The position numbers were made by a program, and so were the translations under genes. Shown here piece by piece: positions 9,488-20,580 of a DNA stretch of 43,969 nt (position 1 is the first letter of the stretch; each line of letters opens with the position of its first letter). Location of the stretch: the NCBI RefSeq assembly GCF_036997485.1, contig NZ_JAWLPU010000005.1:1-43969 (forward strand), given 5' to 3'. The notes under the pieces are model-generated. The model saw only the letters and a program-made list of their open reading frames with translations. It ran no database searches and was not told the origin of the DNA. This DNA comes from Brachyspira pilosicoli. Its GTDB lineage: Bacteria > Spirochaetota > Brachyspiria > Brachyspirales > Brachyspiraceae.

Positions 9488-9886
9488 ATGAAAAGAATAT
9501 TTTTGTTGTTTATAGTATTTATTGCTGCTATTTCTTGTTCTAACAAAACAGAAAATAATGAAAATGCTGCTATGCCAAATGAAACTCAATTAACTTCAAA
9601 TACTACTGCTTTTGAAGGAGATTTTGTTTATTATGCTGACTCTGCTATATTTAGCAACTATGCAGAGATGAAAAATTATCCTGTAGCTATGGAAGGAGAG
9701 TATATTAATTTAGAGAGAGAATATACTGCTTTTAATTTTACTGAGCCTACTAAAGTTAATCTTAAAGTAGAAGGTTATTTGGAAGATAGACCTGGTATGG
9801 AAGAAGGTACTACTAATAAATATTTAATAGTTACAAAGATTATAGGTTTTGATACTAATAAAACAGCACCTTTATTTACTGAATGA
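9488..9886 (+). CDS. Small lipoprotein, possibly NlpE/CutF C-domain-like
   Basis: The product is 132 residues. The start at 9488 is preferred over an upstream in-frame ATG at 9449 because it is preceded by AAAGGA (9475-9480) and opens directly into a lipoprotein signal peptide, MKRIFLLFIVFIAAISC, with Cys at position 17. The mature part begins with a low-complexity Asn/Thr linker. It then has a predicted beta-rich region with YPVAMEGEY and VEGYLEDRPGMEEGTTNKYL. The latter resembles, from memory, the OB-fold C-terminal domain of the envelope-stress and copper lipoprotein NlpE/CutF, but the NlpE CXXC motif is absent. Its position beside a metallochaperone gene would fit metal homeostasis; this is inference. 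It is expected to be anchored in the cell envelope. Confidence 0.75.
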   Translation: MKRIFLLFIVFIAAISCSNKTENNENAAMPNETQLTSNTTAFEGDFVYYADSAIFSNYAEMKNYPVAMEGEYINLEREYTAFNFTEPTKVNLKVEGYLEDRPGMEEGTTNKYLIVTKIIGFDTNKTAPLFTE

Positions 9887-9922
9887 TTTTGATGCTAATT
9901 TTTTTGTTTATGTAGAAGAATT

Positions 9923-9961
9923 AATGCTAACTTATGAATTACACATAAGTTAGCATTTTTT
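9923..9961 (+). terminator. Rho-independent terminator after the lipoprotein gene
   Basis: A perfect 14-base-pair stem (9923-9936 with 9944-9957) and 7-base loop are followed by a T-run. Confidence 0.85.
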
Positions 9962-9970
9962 ATATGTATA

Positions 9971-9999
9971 TTTAAATTTATTACTCTTTTTGTTATAAT
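9971..9999 (+). promoter_or_regulatory. Predicted promoter for murD
   Basis: TTTAAA (9971-9976), a 17-base spacer and a perfect TATAAT (9994-9999) lie directly after the preceding terminator. The predicted leader is only about 15 bases. Confidence 0.55.
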
Positions 10000-10020
10000 A
10001 TAAAGAAAATATTTTATGGA

Positions 10021-11418
10021 ATGAAAATGCTTAATAGAGAATATATAAACTATTTAGAAAAACAAAATATATTAATACTTGGAGCTACATTGAGAAGCGG
10101 TGTGAGTATTGCTAATGTTTTATATGATATAAATTGTAATAATGATATTAATATTGAGTATGCTTTAAGTGATAGTAAAACAAAGGAAGAATTAAAGCTA
10201 AGTATAGAGGCATTAAAAGATAAAAATGCAAAATTATACTTTGGAAAACAGGATATTAATGTTTTAAAAGATATTACATTGATAATAATTTCACCAGGAG
10301 TTCCTCAAAGTATAGATATAGTAAAAGAAGCTAAAAAAAGAAATATAAAGGTTATAGGGGAGATAGAGTTTGCTTATAATTTAATTCCAGATAGAAATTA
10401 CATATCAGTAACAGGCACAGATGGTAAAACTACTACAGTTAATTTAATTTATAGTATTATAAGTTCCTATAAAAAGGCAAGATTATTAGGTAATGTTGGA
10501 AATACTTTTTCTAAAGAGGTTGAAAGTATAGAAAAAGATGAAGATATAGTATTAGAGCTTTCAAGTTTTCAGTTGGAAACAATTCATAATTTTCACTCTC
10601 ATATTTCTGTTATACTTAATATAGCTGAAGACCATTTAGATAGGTATGACAGTATAGAAGATTATTTTAATGCTAAAAAAAATATTACTAAAAATCAAAA
10701 TAGCAACGATTTTTTAATTTTAAATTATGATAATTATTACACTAATAGATATTATAATGAGCTTATAAAAACAAAAGATACGCATTTTAATGTATTAACT
10801 TTTTCTACTAAATTAAAAAAAGCTAATTTATATTATAATAGTGAAGATGAATGTTTATATTATAATGGTGAAAAATTATTTTCTATAGCTAAAAGAAGAC
10901 TTCTTGGAATGCATAATATAGAAAATATTTTAGCTTCTGTTTTGGCATGTATAAAAGATAATATACCTATAGAATATATAGATAGAGCTGTTAATAATTT
11001 CAAAAGTATAGAGCATAGATTAGAGTTTGTAAAAGAGATTGATGGGGTAAGATATATCAATGATTCTAAGGCAACATCTATGAGTGCTGTTATGAGTGCT
11101 TTAAAAGCGTTTGATAAAAATATTATACTTATTATGGGGGGAAGAAATAAGGGTATAGATTTTAAGCCTTTAAAGTCGATTATAGAAGAGAGAGTCAAAA
11201 AGCTTATTCTTACTGGGGAGGCATCTGAGGATTTAAACAAAATGATAGAAGTCTCTAATAAAGTTATTATAAAAGATTTTACAGAAGCGTTTAATTATGC
11301 AAAGAAAATAGCTGTAAATGGAGATACTGTTCTGCTTTCTCCAGGTTGTGCAAGTTTTGATAGTTTTAAAAATTATGAAGAACGCGGAGAATATTTTAAA
11401 AGTTTGGTTAATAGATAG
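10021..11418 (+). CDS. murD: UDP-N-acetylmuramoyl-L-alanine--D-glutamate ligase
   Basis: MurD adds D-glutamate to UDP-MurNAc-L-Ala in the cytoplasmic stage of peptidoglycan synthesis, using ATP. The 465-residue product has the usual three domains. An N-terminal UDP-binding Rossmann-like region with LGATLRSGVS opens the protein. The ATP-binding loop VTGTDGKTTT lies near residue 130. ELSSFQLE and the central-domain NIAEDHLDRYD follow. The C-terminal ligase domain carries NDSKATS, GGRNKGID and LLSPGCASFDSFKNYEERG, all diagnostic of MurD among Mur ligases. An ATG at 10027 is an alternative start two codons in; the GGA at 10018-10020 is better spaced for that one. It stands alone with its own promoter, not in a dcw cluster, as far as the window shows. 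Confidence 0.95.
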   Translation: MKMLNREYINYLEKQNILILGATLRSGVSIANVLYDINCNNDINIEYALSDSKTKEELKLSIEALKDKNAKLYFGKQDINVLKDITLIIISPGVPQSIDIVKEAKKRNIKVIGEIEFAYNLIPDRNYISVTGTDGKTTTVNLIYSIISSYKKARLLGNVGNTFSKEVESIEKDEDIVLELSSFQLETIHNFHSHISVILNIAEDHLDRYDSIEDYFNAKKNITKNQNSNDFLILNYDNYYTNRYYNELIKTKDTHFNVLTFSTKLKKANLYYNSEDECLYYNGEKLFSIAKRRLLGMHNIENILASVLACIKDNIPIEYIDRAVNNFKSIEHRLEFVKEIDGVRYINDSKATSMSAVMSALKAFDKNIILIMGGRNKGIDFKPLKSIIEERVKKLILTGEASEDLNKMIEVSNKVIIKDFTEAFNYAKKIAVNGDTVLLSPGCASFDSFKNYEERGEYFKSLVNR

Positions 11419-11493
11419 AATACTTTTTGATAATTTTTATTAAATTTAAAAAAACATGATTTTAAAAAAATAATTTTTTAGAGGTAATAATAG

Positions 11494-13749
11494 ATGAATG
11501 TACATAAACTAATTTTTAAGATACCTTTTATAGTTACAGTTTCTGTTATAATTGCTACTATATCTAGTATTATCGTGGTTTCTATTATATCGTCAAAGGC
11601 GATGGATGTTATAGTTAGAAATGGGCTTGAATCAAATGTTTTGTCTTATAATAAGCTTGTTGATTTATGGTTTGAAGATAATAATAATTCTATGATGAAT
11701 TTTTCTAAAAATAATGATGTTATTAATTTTCTTCAAAATACAAATGATACTGTTTTAAGATTAAATGCTGAAGAGGCTTTAAAATCTTTTGCAGACAGCA
11801 AAAATTCTTTTTTGAATTTTATTATTGTAGATACAGCAGGTAATGCAATTTTAGATTCTTCTGGCGGAAGTTTATTAGGAGTATCAATTAATAAAGGAAA
11901 TGATGATTGGAAGATGTTTGAAGCTTCTGGATATAATTCAGGAGGAGAAAGCAGTATAGAAAAATCTATAATGACAGGACTTCCAACTTATAGATTATGG
12001 CATGGTATAAAAGATAATAATGGCAATTTAATAGGTGTATTAGTGGGTAATGTAAATTGGGGAGATTTTGTTGATAGATTTATTAGTAATTTTAGCATAG
12101 GTAATTCTGGTCAAATCGTTATTATAGATAAAAATAAAAAGATATTAGCTCATAAAGACAAAAACAAAATATTAACTACAGATAATTATCCTCCTTATGA
12201 AACAGTGATAAAAGATAAAAACGGAATTATTACTTATAAGGATTCTGAAGAAGTATATTATATGTCATTTCATAATATAAAAAATACTAATTGGTATATT
12301 ATAGTTTCTATGTCTAAAAGTGAGTTGTATGCTCCTTCTAAAAATATGATTTGGTATGTTATAATAACTGCTATTATTGTTATAGGCGTTTTGGTTGCTT
12401 TTGCTATTTTATTTACTAAGAGACTTATTTCTTATGTTAATGAGGCATTGAGGGTTGCAAGTATTATATCTGATGGAGATTTAACTTTTAATATAGCTGA
12501 TAAATATTTAAATAGAAAAGATGAGATAGGTTATTTAATAAGAAGTTTTGATAATATAAGAAATTCTATGAAAAGAATAATCCAAACTGCCAATTCAAAT
12601 ATAGACTTAACTAAAAAAACAGCCTACTCGCTTTCTTATGCCAACAAAGATTTATACAATAGAAATAATGAACAGATAGACTCTTTAAGCAAAACAGCAG
12701 AAGCTACAGAAGAGATATCAAGCACTATAGAAAAATCTGTAGAGAATGCTAATTTAATTAATAAGATGATGATAGAATCTAAAGATGCTATAGAGAAAGC
12801 TGGAAATATCATATCAGAAACTGCTAAAAATACGGAGGAGGCTTTTGAATATAGTAATAAGATTAGCGGCTTAGTAAAGTTTATAGAGGATATTGCCTTT
12901 CAAACTAATATACTTGCTTTGAATGCTTCTGTAGAGGCAGCACGTGCTGGAGAGCAGGGACGCGGATTTGCAGTTGTAGCTTCTGAGGTAAGGAATTTGG
13001 CACAAACTACACAAAGCTCTGTTAATAATATCACTTCTTTTATTAACGGCAGCAATGAAAAAGTAAAAAATGCAACTAATTCTGCTAATACTTCGAGAGA
13101 ATTATTTTCTGATATAGAAAATAAAATAAATGAAACAACAAAAGTAATAGAAGATATGGTTAATACTACAAATGAACAGATGGTTGGTATTAATAATATA
13201 AATAATGCTGTTATGAATATAGATTCTAAGACACAAGAAAATACTAGTTTAGTGTATTCTATGCAGGAATCTTCTCAGGAACTTGAAAAACAAATGGAAG
13301 AGCTATTTAATGCCATGAGCTTTTTTAAAGTTGGTCCTCGTAAATTAGAATGGACTAATGAATATTACACATATAATAAAGTAATAGATGAGCAGCACAA
13401 ACAGATTATAGATTACGCTAATAAAGTACATCATGCTTTATACAATAATGATAAAAATGAGGTTGATGAAGCATTTAGAGGTGCTATAGATTATACTAAA
13501 TATCACTTCTCTGAAGAGCAAAAAATACAAATGCAAAATAAAGAGAATTATCCAAAAATAAAAGAACATTTTGAGGAACATAAAAAGTTTATTAAAGCTA
13601 TTAATGAAGAATATGAAGCATTCAAAACTAGTTCTAATTGGAGAAAGATTGCAGAAAATTTTTCTGGTCTTTTAGGAAAAATTTTAATAGAGCATATTGG
13701 CGTTTGGGATAAGGAATTTGTAAAAACTGCTAATATTAAAGATTATTAA
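11494..13749 (+). CDS. Methyl-accepting chemotaxis protein with C-terminal bacteriohemerythrin domain
   Basis: The 751-residue receptor has a first membrane helix at about 7-32, a periplasmic sensor of probable dCache type at 35-285, a second helix at about 286-308, and a HAMP region to about 360. The signalling coiled coil has its conserved tip near 465-505 ([20 protein letters not shown]). The C-terminal 130 residues are a hemerythrin-like bundle with a full di-iron ligand set in family spacing: His635 (DEQH), His671 and Glu675 (HFSEE), His692 and His696 (HFEEH), and His734 with Asp739 (HIGVWD). Hemerythrin domains bind O2 reversibly. Fusion to a chemoreceptor is known from Desulfovibrio DcrH, so an aerotaxis or oxygen-avoidance role is likely. 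Because the hemerythrin lies beyond the signalling tip it is cytoplasmic, and the periplasmic domain may sense a second ligand. GAGGT at 11480-11484 is the ribosome site. The stop overlaps the convergent gene by 4 bases. Confidence 0.93.
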   Translation: MNVHKLIFKIPFIVTVSVIIATISSIIVVSIISSKAMDVIVRNGLESNVLSYNKLVDLWFEDNNNSMMNFSKNNDVINFLQNTNDTVLRLNAEEALKSFADSKNSFLNFIIVDTAGNAILDSSGGSLLGVSINKGNDDWKMFEASGYNSGGESSIEKSIMTGLPTYRLWHGIKDNNGNLIGVLVGNVNWGDFVDRFISNFSIGNSGQIVIIDKNKKILAHKDKNKILTTDNYPPYETVIKDKNGIITYKDSEEVYYMSFHNIKNTNWYIIVSMSKSELYAPSKNMIWYVIITAIIVIGVLVAFAILFTKRLISYVNEALRVASIISDGDLTFNIADKYLNRKDEIGYLIRSFDNIRNSMKRIIQTANSNIDLTKKTAYSLSYANKDLYNRNNEQIDSLSKTAEATEEISSTIEKSVENANLINKMMIESKDAIEKAGNIISETAKNTEEAFEYSNKISGLVKFIEDIAFQTNILALNASVEAARAGEQGRGFAVVASEVRNLAQTTQSSVNNITSFINGSNEKVKNATNSANTSRELFSDIENKINETTKVIEDMVNTTNEQMVGINNINNAVMNIDSKTQENTSLVYSMQESSQELEKQMEELFNAMSFFKVGPRKLEWTNEYYTYNKVIDEQHKQIIDYANKVHHALYNNDKNEVDEAFRGAIDYTKYHFSEEQKIQMQNKENYPKIKEHFEEHKKFIKAINEEYEAFKTSSNWRKIAENFSGLLGKILIEHIGVWDKEFVKTANIKDY

Positions 13750-14306
13750 TTATTCCAGTTTGAACCGAATGGAGAGCTTTCTATTAATTTATTATAGAAT
13801 AGCTCTCTTATTTTTTTTAAAAAGCTTTTTGTTTCATCGCTTGAATAGTCAGCATAAGTCCAAGGAAGTTCAGTATAGCCTTTTTTCTTTTTGTATATTA
13901 GAGTTAAATCTGCAAATACGCCATCTTTTAAATATATTCTATGAGTGAAGTTTTTGTTTGTTACTAATACAAAGTTTTCTAAAGTAAGTATTGCGGGGTC
14001 TATATTTATTTTTCTGTTATTATTAATGTCTAAATATTTTTTTTCTATTTCATCAGTTGTTTTTTTTACTTCTACTATATAATCTCTCTCTATCATATTT
14101 TCAAATACTATAAATCTTTTTTTTAAATCTTCCCCCATCTCATCAGCATAATAATGAGAATGAGAAAATAAATATTCTTCTCCAATTATCTTAGTATTTC
14201 CAAAATTATTTATTAATTCAATTAAAGTATTATTATATATTTCAGATTCACTATACATTAAAGCAATAATTAGAACCGCTTTTGATTGTTTAATAGATTT
14301 ACTCAT
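13746..14306 (-). CDS. DUF4416 family protein
   Basis: The 186-residue protein is predicted cytoplasmic, with no signal peptide. It opens with [14 protein letters not shown] and later has [59 protein letters not shown] and AEY-like ADYSSDE. This series of conserved blocks matches my recollection of the DUF4416 family of thermotogae, spirochaetes and deltaproteobacteria, sometimes labelled GTP-binding without proof. The function is unknown. Its 3' end overlaps the stop codon of the convergent chemoreceptor by 4 bases, with no terminator between them. Confidence 0.75.
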   Translation of the reverse strand: MSKSIKQSKAVLIIALMYSESEIYNNTLIELINNFGNTKIIGEEYLFSHSHYYADEMGEDLKKRFIVFENMIERDYIVEVKKTTDEIEKKYLDINNNRKINIDPAILTLENFVLVTNKNFTHRIYLKDGVFADLTLIYKKKKGYTELPWTYADYSSDETKSFLKKIRELFYNKLIESSPFGSNWNN

Positions 14307-14553
14307 TACAATATAATATATTAATTTAATTTTATATTCAATAGCTTATGAATGTAATTTAGTAAATATATAAAGTGCGTTGTTTTATATTTTAAATAAG
14401 ATACAACTTAATATAATTACATATTTTATTGTATTATGATAAATATTTTTATGCTTGACAAAAAAATAATTATAAAGTATATTTAAGCATTATAATTTAA
14501 ATTGCTATTAACTTAATAAATTAATATAAATATAATGTTTTGAAGGAGACAAA
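14307..14553. other. Intergenic region upstream of rpmH
   Basis: These 247 bases separate the divergent DUF4416 and rpmH genes. Apart from the rpmH promoter I see only AT-rich sequence, and no match to a DnaA box (TTATNCACA), so this does not look like oriC. Confidence 0.6.
14455..14483 (+). promoter_or_regulatory. Near-consensus promoter of the rpmH cluster
   Basis: A perfect TTGACA (14455-14460), a 17-base spacer and TATATT (14478-14483) give the strongest-looking promoter in the window. This fits high expression of a ribosomal protein gene. The leader to rpmH is about 65 bases. Confidence 0.8.
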
Positions 14554-14697
14554 ATGAAACGTACTTATCAGCCAAGTAAGTTGCGTCGTGCTAGGAAATT
14601 TGGTTTTTTTAAACGTATGGCAACAAAACACGGTAGAGATGTGTTAAAACGTAGAAGAAGAAAAGGTAGATATCGTTTAACTTCTGCCGATGAGTAA
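14554..14697 (+). CDS. rpmH: 50S ribosomal protein L34
   Basis: The 47-residue, Arg/Lys-rich protein begins [20 protein letters not shown] and ends [16 protein letters not shown] with a short acidic-tipped tail. That is the complete L34 pattern and length. A GGAG ribosome site (14545-14548) precedes the ATG. L34 is a late-assembly protein of the large ribosomal subunit. Its last 8 bases overlap the start of rnpA in another frame. Confidence 0.97.
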   Translation: MKRTYQPSKLRRARKFGFFKRMATKHGRDVLKRRRRKGRYRLTSADE

Positions 14698-15100
14698 TCA
14701 ATCATTAAATGATAATTCTAATCTAATTAATGATCGGGAAAAAATTGATAGAGTATCATTTAAATTATATCGTAAAGAAAAACTTAAAAGTAAAAAAGAT
14801 ATAATTTGCTTTTTTAAAAAAAATGATAATTCTAATTTGCTTAAGTATAGTAATTATTTTTTTACTATACTTGCTATGCAAAATAATCGTTCTTATTCTA
14901 GGTTTGTTGTAACAATAAAAAAAAATAAAGCTAATGCTGTAAAAAGAAATAGAGCGAAAAGAATTGTTAAAGAAATCTACAGAATAGAAAAAAATAATAT
15001 ACCTGTAGGCTATGATTATTTTATTATTATCAATAGATATATTTCCCGTTCATTTTTGGATTATAAAAAAGAGTTAATGAAGTTGTTTTATAGGATTTAG
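14690..15100 (+). CDS. rnpA: Ribonuclease P protein component
   Basis: RnpA is the protein cofactor of RNase P, which removes 5' leaders from pre-tRNA. The 136-residue product has the RnpA core: [15 protein letters not shown], then [21 protein letters not shown] (the RNR-type RNA-binding motif near residue 85) and the C-terminal YDYFIIINR. The only usable start I see is ATG 14690, inside the last codons of rpmH, without its own ribosome site. This suggests translational coupling and gives an extra ~20 Asn/Ser-rich N-terminal residues not typical of the family. The protein is poorly conserved outside the RNA-binding motif, as usual for this family. Confidence 0.9.
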   Translation: MSNQSLNDNSNLINDREKIDRVSFKLYRKEKLKSKKDIICFFKKNDNSNLLKYSNYFFTILAMQNNRSYSRFVVTIKKNKANAVKRNRAKRIVKEIYRIEKNNIPVGYDYFIIINRYISRSFLDYKKELMKLFYRI

Positions 15101-15115
15101 TGGATTTAGTTTTTT

Positions 15116-15328
15116 ATGCTTAAGAAAATATTATTGTTTTTAATTTTTATATATCAAAAAGCAATATCACCATATCTTAGGCCTTCTTGCAGGTATATCC
15201 CTTCTTGTTCTGAATATGCCAAAGAGGCTGTTATTAAATATGGTGCTTTTAAAGGCAGTTTTCTCGCTATAGCAAGAGTACTTAGATGTAATCCGCTTGC
15301 TAAAAAAATATATGATCCTGTTCCATAA
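15116..15328 (+). CDS. yidD: Membrane protein insertion efficiency factor YidD
   Basis: The 70-residue protein has an N-terminal hydrophobic helix (LLFLIFIYQKAISPYL), the signature CRYIPSCSEYA near residues 25-35, and RVLRCNPLAKKIYDPVP at the C-terminus. These are the defining conserved Cys and Arg positions of YidD. YidD is a small membrane-associated factor that aids YidC-dependent insertion. Its place between rnpA and yidC is the canonical order, 15 bases after rnpA and 26 before yidC. Confidence 0.95.
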   Translation: MLKKILLFLIFIYQKAISPYLRPSCRYIPSCSEYAKEAVIKYGAFKGSFLAIARVLRCNPLAKKIYDPVP

Positions 15329-15354
15329 TTATTTTTAAGGAGCTTTTTTGTTTT

Positions 15355-17202
15355 ATGAGTAACAACAAGAGAATGGTTTTAGCCGTTGCGCTTTCAGGAG
15401 TAATCTTGTTTGCATATATGTTCTATCAGGCTAAAACAATGAAACCTATACCAAATCAAAATATACAAACTAATGCTGCAAATCAAAATAATATTGAAAA
15501 CCAAAATGTATTATTAAATACTTCAGAAATACAAAAAATTGATTATACAACTAATGTATTAGCTACTAATGATACTACTCAAACATTAGAGAATGATTAT
15601 GTTATAGCTACATTCAAAAATGGTTCTTTATTTTCCTATAAGCTTAAAAATTATTATAAACAAGATTCTGAAATAACAAATGAGATAGTTGATATGGTAG
15701 AACAAGTTTATGAGGGTATATATCCTTTTACTTTAACTTTTCAAAACCTATCAAACTCTATAGCTTTACCTAATATTTTTAATTATTATTCTGTAAAAGA
15801 AAATAATACTATTAGTTATATAGCAGATGCAGCAATAGAGGGTAATCCTATAAGAATAAAAAAGACTTTTGCTTTTGGAGAAGACCCTTATCAATTAACA
15901 AATACTGTAACTATAGAAAATCTTAGTGATAAAGATTTATCTATGTATTACTCTTATTTCTTGGGTACTGGTATTGGACCTTATAGGACTGATAAAAATT
16001 CCGTGAGAGAAGATGCTACAAAGGCGCAATATTTAATAAAGGGAAATGGTAAATCTAAGGTTCTTCTTACTGGTGATATAGTTAAAGAAAATATATTCTC
16101 AAAACTATTTGGTTTTGGGGGAGGCTCTAAAACTAATAATCTCAGATATAATATTTATGAGGGACAGGATAAGTGGGTTGCTTTGAATAACAGATATTTT
16201 GCTATTATTTCTAGCCCTGCGCAGTCTAATGCTAAATTTGAGACTATGACTTTTTCTAAGCCTGTTACTAATGAATATAGAAATGATTTTCATGTTGCTA
16301 ATTTAATATCTGAACATAGTATAAAGTCTGGTTCTTCTGTTATGGATTCTTATTCTGTTTATATAGGGCCAAAAGTGAGGAGAATATTCTCTAAGTATTA
16401 TCTTGATGAATCTTATGAGTCTATATTTCAAGAATCTTTCTTAGGACTTAATTTAAGGCCTTTAACATATATATTAGATATTATTTTGAATGCTTTGTAT
16501 GGTTTTACTAAAAGCTATGCTTGGGCAATAATCTTATTTACTTTGCTATTTAAAATTGTTACTTATCCGCTTAACCATGCTTCATATAAATCTATGAGAA
16601 AAATGCAGCTGGTTAATCCTAAAATAGAGCGTATCAGAGAACAGTATAAAGATAATCCTGAAAAGCTTAATGCTGAAATAATGAATATTTATAAAAAAGA
16701 GAAAATTAATCCTTTAGGCGGATGTTTGCCTATGCTTTTACCTTTCCCGCTTCTTATAGCATTTTTCTATTTGATGCAGTCTATGGTAGAGCTTAGAAAC
16801 ACTCCATTCTTATGGATTACAGATTTGTCTTCTCCAGATAAATTATTTGTATTTCCAGCAGCTATACCTATTTTAGGCGGTTTTAATTTTAATTTATTCC
16901 CTATACTTATGGCCATTACAAGTTATGTTAGTATGAAGATACAGCCTTCTTCTTCTGCGGGTGCTTCTGGTCAGGCTGCTATGCAGATGAAGATGATGAC
17001 AACTATATTCCCACTTATGATGCTTCTTATGTTTTACAACTTTGCGAGTGGTTTGGCTTTATATTGGACAGCACAAAATATTTTTGGAGTTATCCAGCAG
17101 TTTATAACTTCAAAACTTTTAAATAAAAATGATTCTAATAATGAAACGGTTATTGAAGATAAATATACTAAAAAAAGAAATGCAAAAAAGAAAAGAAAAT
17201 AG
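15355..17202 (+). CDS. yidC: Membrane protein insertase YidC
   Basis: The 615-residue protein has the Gram-negative-type layout: an N-terminal membrane helix (residues 5-24), an Asn/Gln-rich linker, a large periplasmic beta-domain (about 60-360) and the conserved five-helix insertase core. Core hallmarks are WAIILFTLLFKIVTYPLN, the cytoplasmic helical hairpin with RKMQLVNPKIERIREQYKDN, NPLGGCLPMLLPFPLL, and a C-terminal basic tail (KKRNAKKKRK) that may contact the ribosome. It inserts inner-membrane proteins alone or with SecYEG. An AAGGAGC site precedes it by about 10 bases. Confidence 0.97.
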   Translation: MSNNKRMVLAVALSGVILFAYMFYQAKTMKPIPNQNIQTNAANQNNIENQNVLLNTSEIQKIDYTTNVLATNDTTQTLENDYVIATFKNGSLFSYKLKNYYKQDSEITNEIVDMVEQVYEGIYPFTLTFQNLSNSIALPNIFNYYSVKENNTISYIADAAIEGNPIRIKKTFAFGEDPYQLTNTVTIENLSDKDLSMYYSYFLGTGIGPYRTDKNSVREDATKAQYLIKGNGKSKVLLTGDIVKENIFSKLFGFGGGSKTNNLRYNIYEGQDKWVALNNRYFAIISSPAQSNAKFETMTFSKPVTNEYRNDFHVANLISEHSIKSGSSVMDSYSVYIGPKVRRIFSKYYLDESYESIFQESFLGLNLRPLTYILDIILNALYGFTKSYAWAIILFTLLFKIVTYPLNHASYKSMRKMQLVNPKIERIREQYKDNPEKLNAEIMNIYKKEKINPLGGCLPMLLPFPLLIAFFYLMQSMVELRNTPFLWITDLSSPDKLFVFPAAIPILGGFNFNLFPILMAITSYVSMKIQPSSSAGASGQAAMQMKMMTTIFPLMMLLMFYNFASGLALYWTAQNIFGVIQQFITSKLLNKNDSNNETVIEDKYTKKRNAKKKRK

Positions 17203-17229
17203 ATTTATTCTTTTTTTAAGGAGGAAATT

Positions 17230-17934
17230 ATGTTAGTAAAAGAGTTTAGTGGTAAATCTGAGAGGGACGCTATTAATAATGCTCTTGCTGAACTTAATCT
17301 TACAGAGGATCAAGTTAGAGTAGAAGTAATAGACAAAGGTAAAAGAAGTATTCTTGGATTGGGAGAAGATTTACCTACTATTATAAGAGTTTATTATGAA
17401 GAATTGGCTAATGATTTGAACGAGTTTCAAGAAATCATGTCTACTGTGTTAAAATATATGGGTATTAATGCAGAAGTAACTGTAAAAGAGGAAACAGAAA
17501 AAAGAATATATATAGATATTTCTACGGAAGATTCTGGAGTTTTAATTGGCAAGAAAGGAAATACTTTAGAAGCTTTGCAGTTTATAATATCATTAATAGC
17601 TTCTAAAAAATTTGGTGATGATAATGAAAGACATATTATATTAGATGTTGATGGATATAGAGACAGACGTGAAGAGACTTTAAAACACATGGCTCGTCAA
17701 GCTGCACAACAGGCTAAAAGAACTAGAAGAACAGTTGCCCTTGAACCTATGTCTCCTTATGAAAGAAGAATCATACACTTAGAATTACAAAATGATCAAG
17801 ATGTGGAAACTAAAAGCGATGGAGAGCCGCCATATAGAAGTGTGAGGGTTTATTCTAAAAAGAAAGGCGGATATAATAATAAAAGATATAATGATAAAGG
17901 CGGATACAATAAACCTTATTATAGAAATAGATAA
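17230..17934 (+). CDS. jag: RNA-binding protein Jag/KhpB
   Basis: The 234-residue protein has an N-terminal Jag_N domain (1-50, with KGKRSILGLGEDLP), a type II KH domain whose loop GKKGNTLEALQ lies near residue 110, and an R3H domain (about 150-210, ALEPMSPYERRIIHLELQ). A Gly/Tyr/Arg/Asn-rich tail of ~25 residues follows and may add nonspecific RNA contacts. KhpB-type proteins bind RNA, partner KhpA and influence division and envelope growth in Gram-positives; the role in spirochaetes is unproven. A perfect AAGGAGG site precedes the ATG. It closes the rpmH cluster; mnmE, a frequent next gene, is absent. Confidence 0.93.
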   Translation: MLVKEFSGKSERDAINNALAELNLTEDQVRVEVIDKGKRSILGLGEDLPTIIRVYYEELANDLNEFQEIMSTVLKYMGINAEVTVKEETEKRIYIDISTEDSGVLIGKKGNTLEALQFIISLIASKKFGDDNERHIILDVDGYRDRREETLKHMARQAAQQAKRTRRTVALEPMSPYERRIIHLELQNDQDVETKSDGEPPYRSVRVYSKKKGGYNNKRYNDKGGYNKPYYRNR

Positions 17935-17967
17935 TTAAGATAAGTTTTTATATAATAATAAAAATTT

Positions 17968-17998
17968 AGGCTGCATAAATAAAATGCGGCCTTTTTAT
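17968..17998 (+). terminator. Rho-independent terminator of the rpmH cluster
   Basis: A 9-base-pair GC-containing stem (17968-17976 with 17984-17992, one G-T pair) and 7-base loop are followed by TTTTATTT. Confidence 0.85.
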
Positions 17999-18003
17999 TT
18001 ATG

Positions 18004-18032
18004 TTGTAAAAAATATTAAAAATTGTTATATT
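18004..18032 (+). promoter_or_regulatory. Predicted promoter for the lipoprotein at 18064
   Basis: TTGTAA (18004-18009), a 17-base spacer and TATATT (18027-18032) lie just after the preceding terminator. Confidence 0.5.
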
Positions 18033-18063
18033 ATTAGTAAACTATTTATTAGAGTGTCATAAA

Positions 18064-18510
18064 ATGATAAAAAAATTATTATACTTTATTTTTGTTATTT
18101 TATTGATTGGCTGCTCCAACAAAGATAAGACTGGTAATGATGTATTTAGTGTTGATTATTCAAAAGGCTTAGAGCAATTTAATAAAAGAAGTTATGTTTC
18201 TATTGATAGTTTTGATGCTTCAAGTGTTGATGCTAATTTAAAAAATGCATATTTATGGGTATCTATAAAATATAATAAATTATCAACTTCTATTAGTAGT
18301 GATAATGCATTAGAGCCAGATTACTTATTATATTCAGATGTTGAAGGAAAGGGATTAGAGTATACTTTTTCTATACCTAAATCAAATCAAAAATTTATAG
18401 AAGGTTCTTTAAGTTTTTCTGAAGACGCTTCATCTCTTACAATTAAGTTTACAAAGAATATATTATATCCCACTCTTGTTGGAAAAACTTTTGTATGTAA
18501 TAAAAAGTAA
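18064..18510 (+). CDS. Hypothetical lipoprotein
   Basis: The 148-residue product starts with a lipoprotein signal peptide ending in LLIGC (Cys17). The mature part is predicted beta-rich, with alternating hydrophobic and Ser/Asp/Lys residues and no motif I recognise. It should be anchored to the cell envelope. The stop codon lies only 2 bases from the stop of the convergent GerMN gene, with no terminator in between. Confidence 0.75.
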   Translation: MIKKLLYFIFVILLIGCSNKDKTGNDVFSVDYSKGLEQFNKRSYVSIDSFDASSVDANLKNAYLWVSIKYNKLSTSISSDNALEPDYLLYSDVEGKGLEYTFSIPKSNQKFIEGSLSFSEDASSLTIKFTKNILYPTLVGKTFVCNKK

Positions 18511-18512
18511 TA

Positions 18513-20369
<1,857 letters not shown>

Positions 20370-20519
20370 TTTTAAACTCCAATTTTTAGTATCGTTATCA
20401 TTATCGAAAAAATAGAAAATTGTGTTAGAAGTTTATTATATATATTGTTTTAGTTTATTAAATTAATAATAACCATTTAACAATAAAAAACTAAAATAAT
20501 ATTTTTACTTAATATTGGC

Positions 20520-20547
20520 TTTACATTTTTAGCTCTTTTTATATAAT
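20520..20547 (+). promoter_or_regulatory. Predicted promoter for ispA-DUF115
   Basis: TTTACA (20520-20525), a 16-base spacer and a perfect TATAAT (20542-20547). It is followed by AAGGAA (20567-20572) just before the ATG at 20581. Confidence 0.65.
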
Positions 20548-20580
20548 GATTTTATTATAAAGCAATAAGGAATAAATAAA

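Noticed and set aside
9223-9546. Minus-strand frame with a Met/Phe/Ile-rich hydrophobic product
   Set aside because: It is the antisense reading of the His-rich tail of the metallochaperone (CAT/CAC read as ATG/GTG) and runs across a terminator and promoter.
14307-14553. Possible replication origin upstream of rpmH
   Set aside because: No DnaA-box-like sequences and no dnaA or dnaN nearby; the AT-richness is no higher than other gaps.
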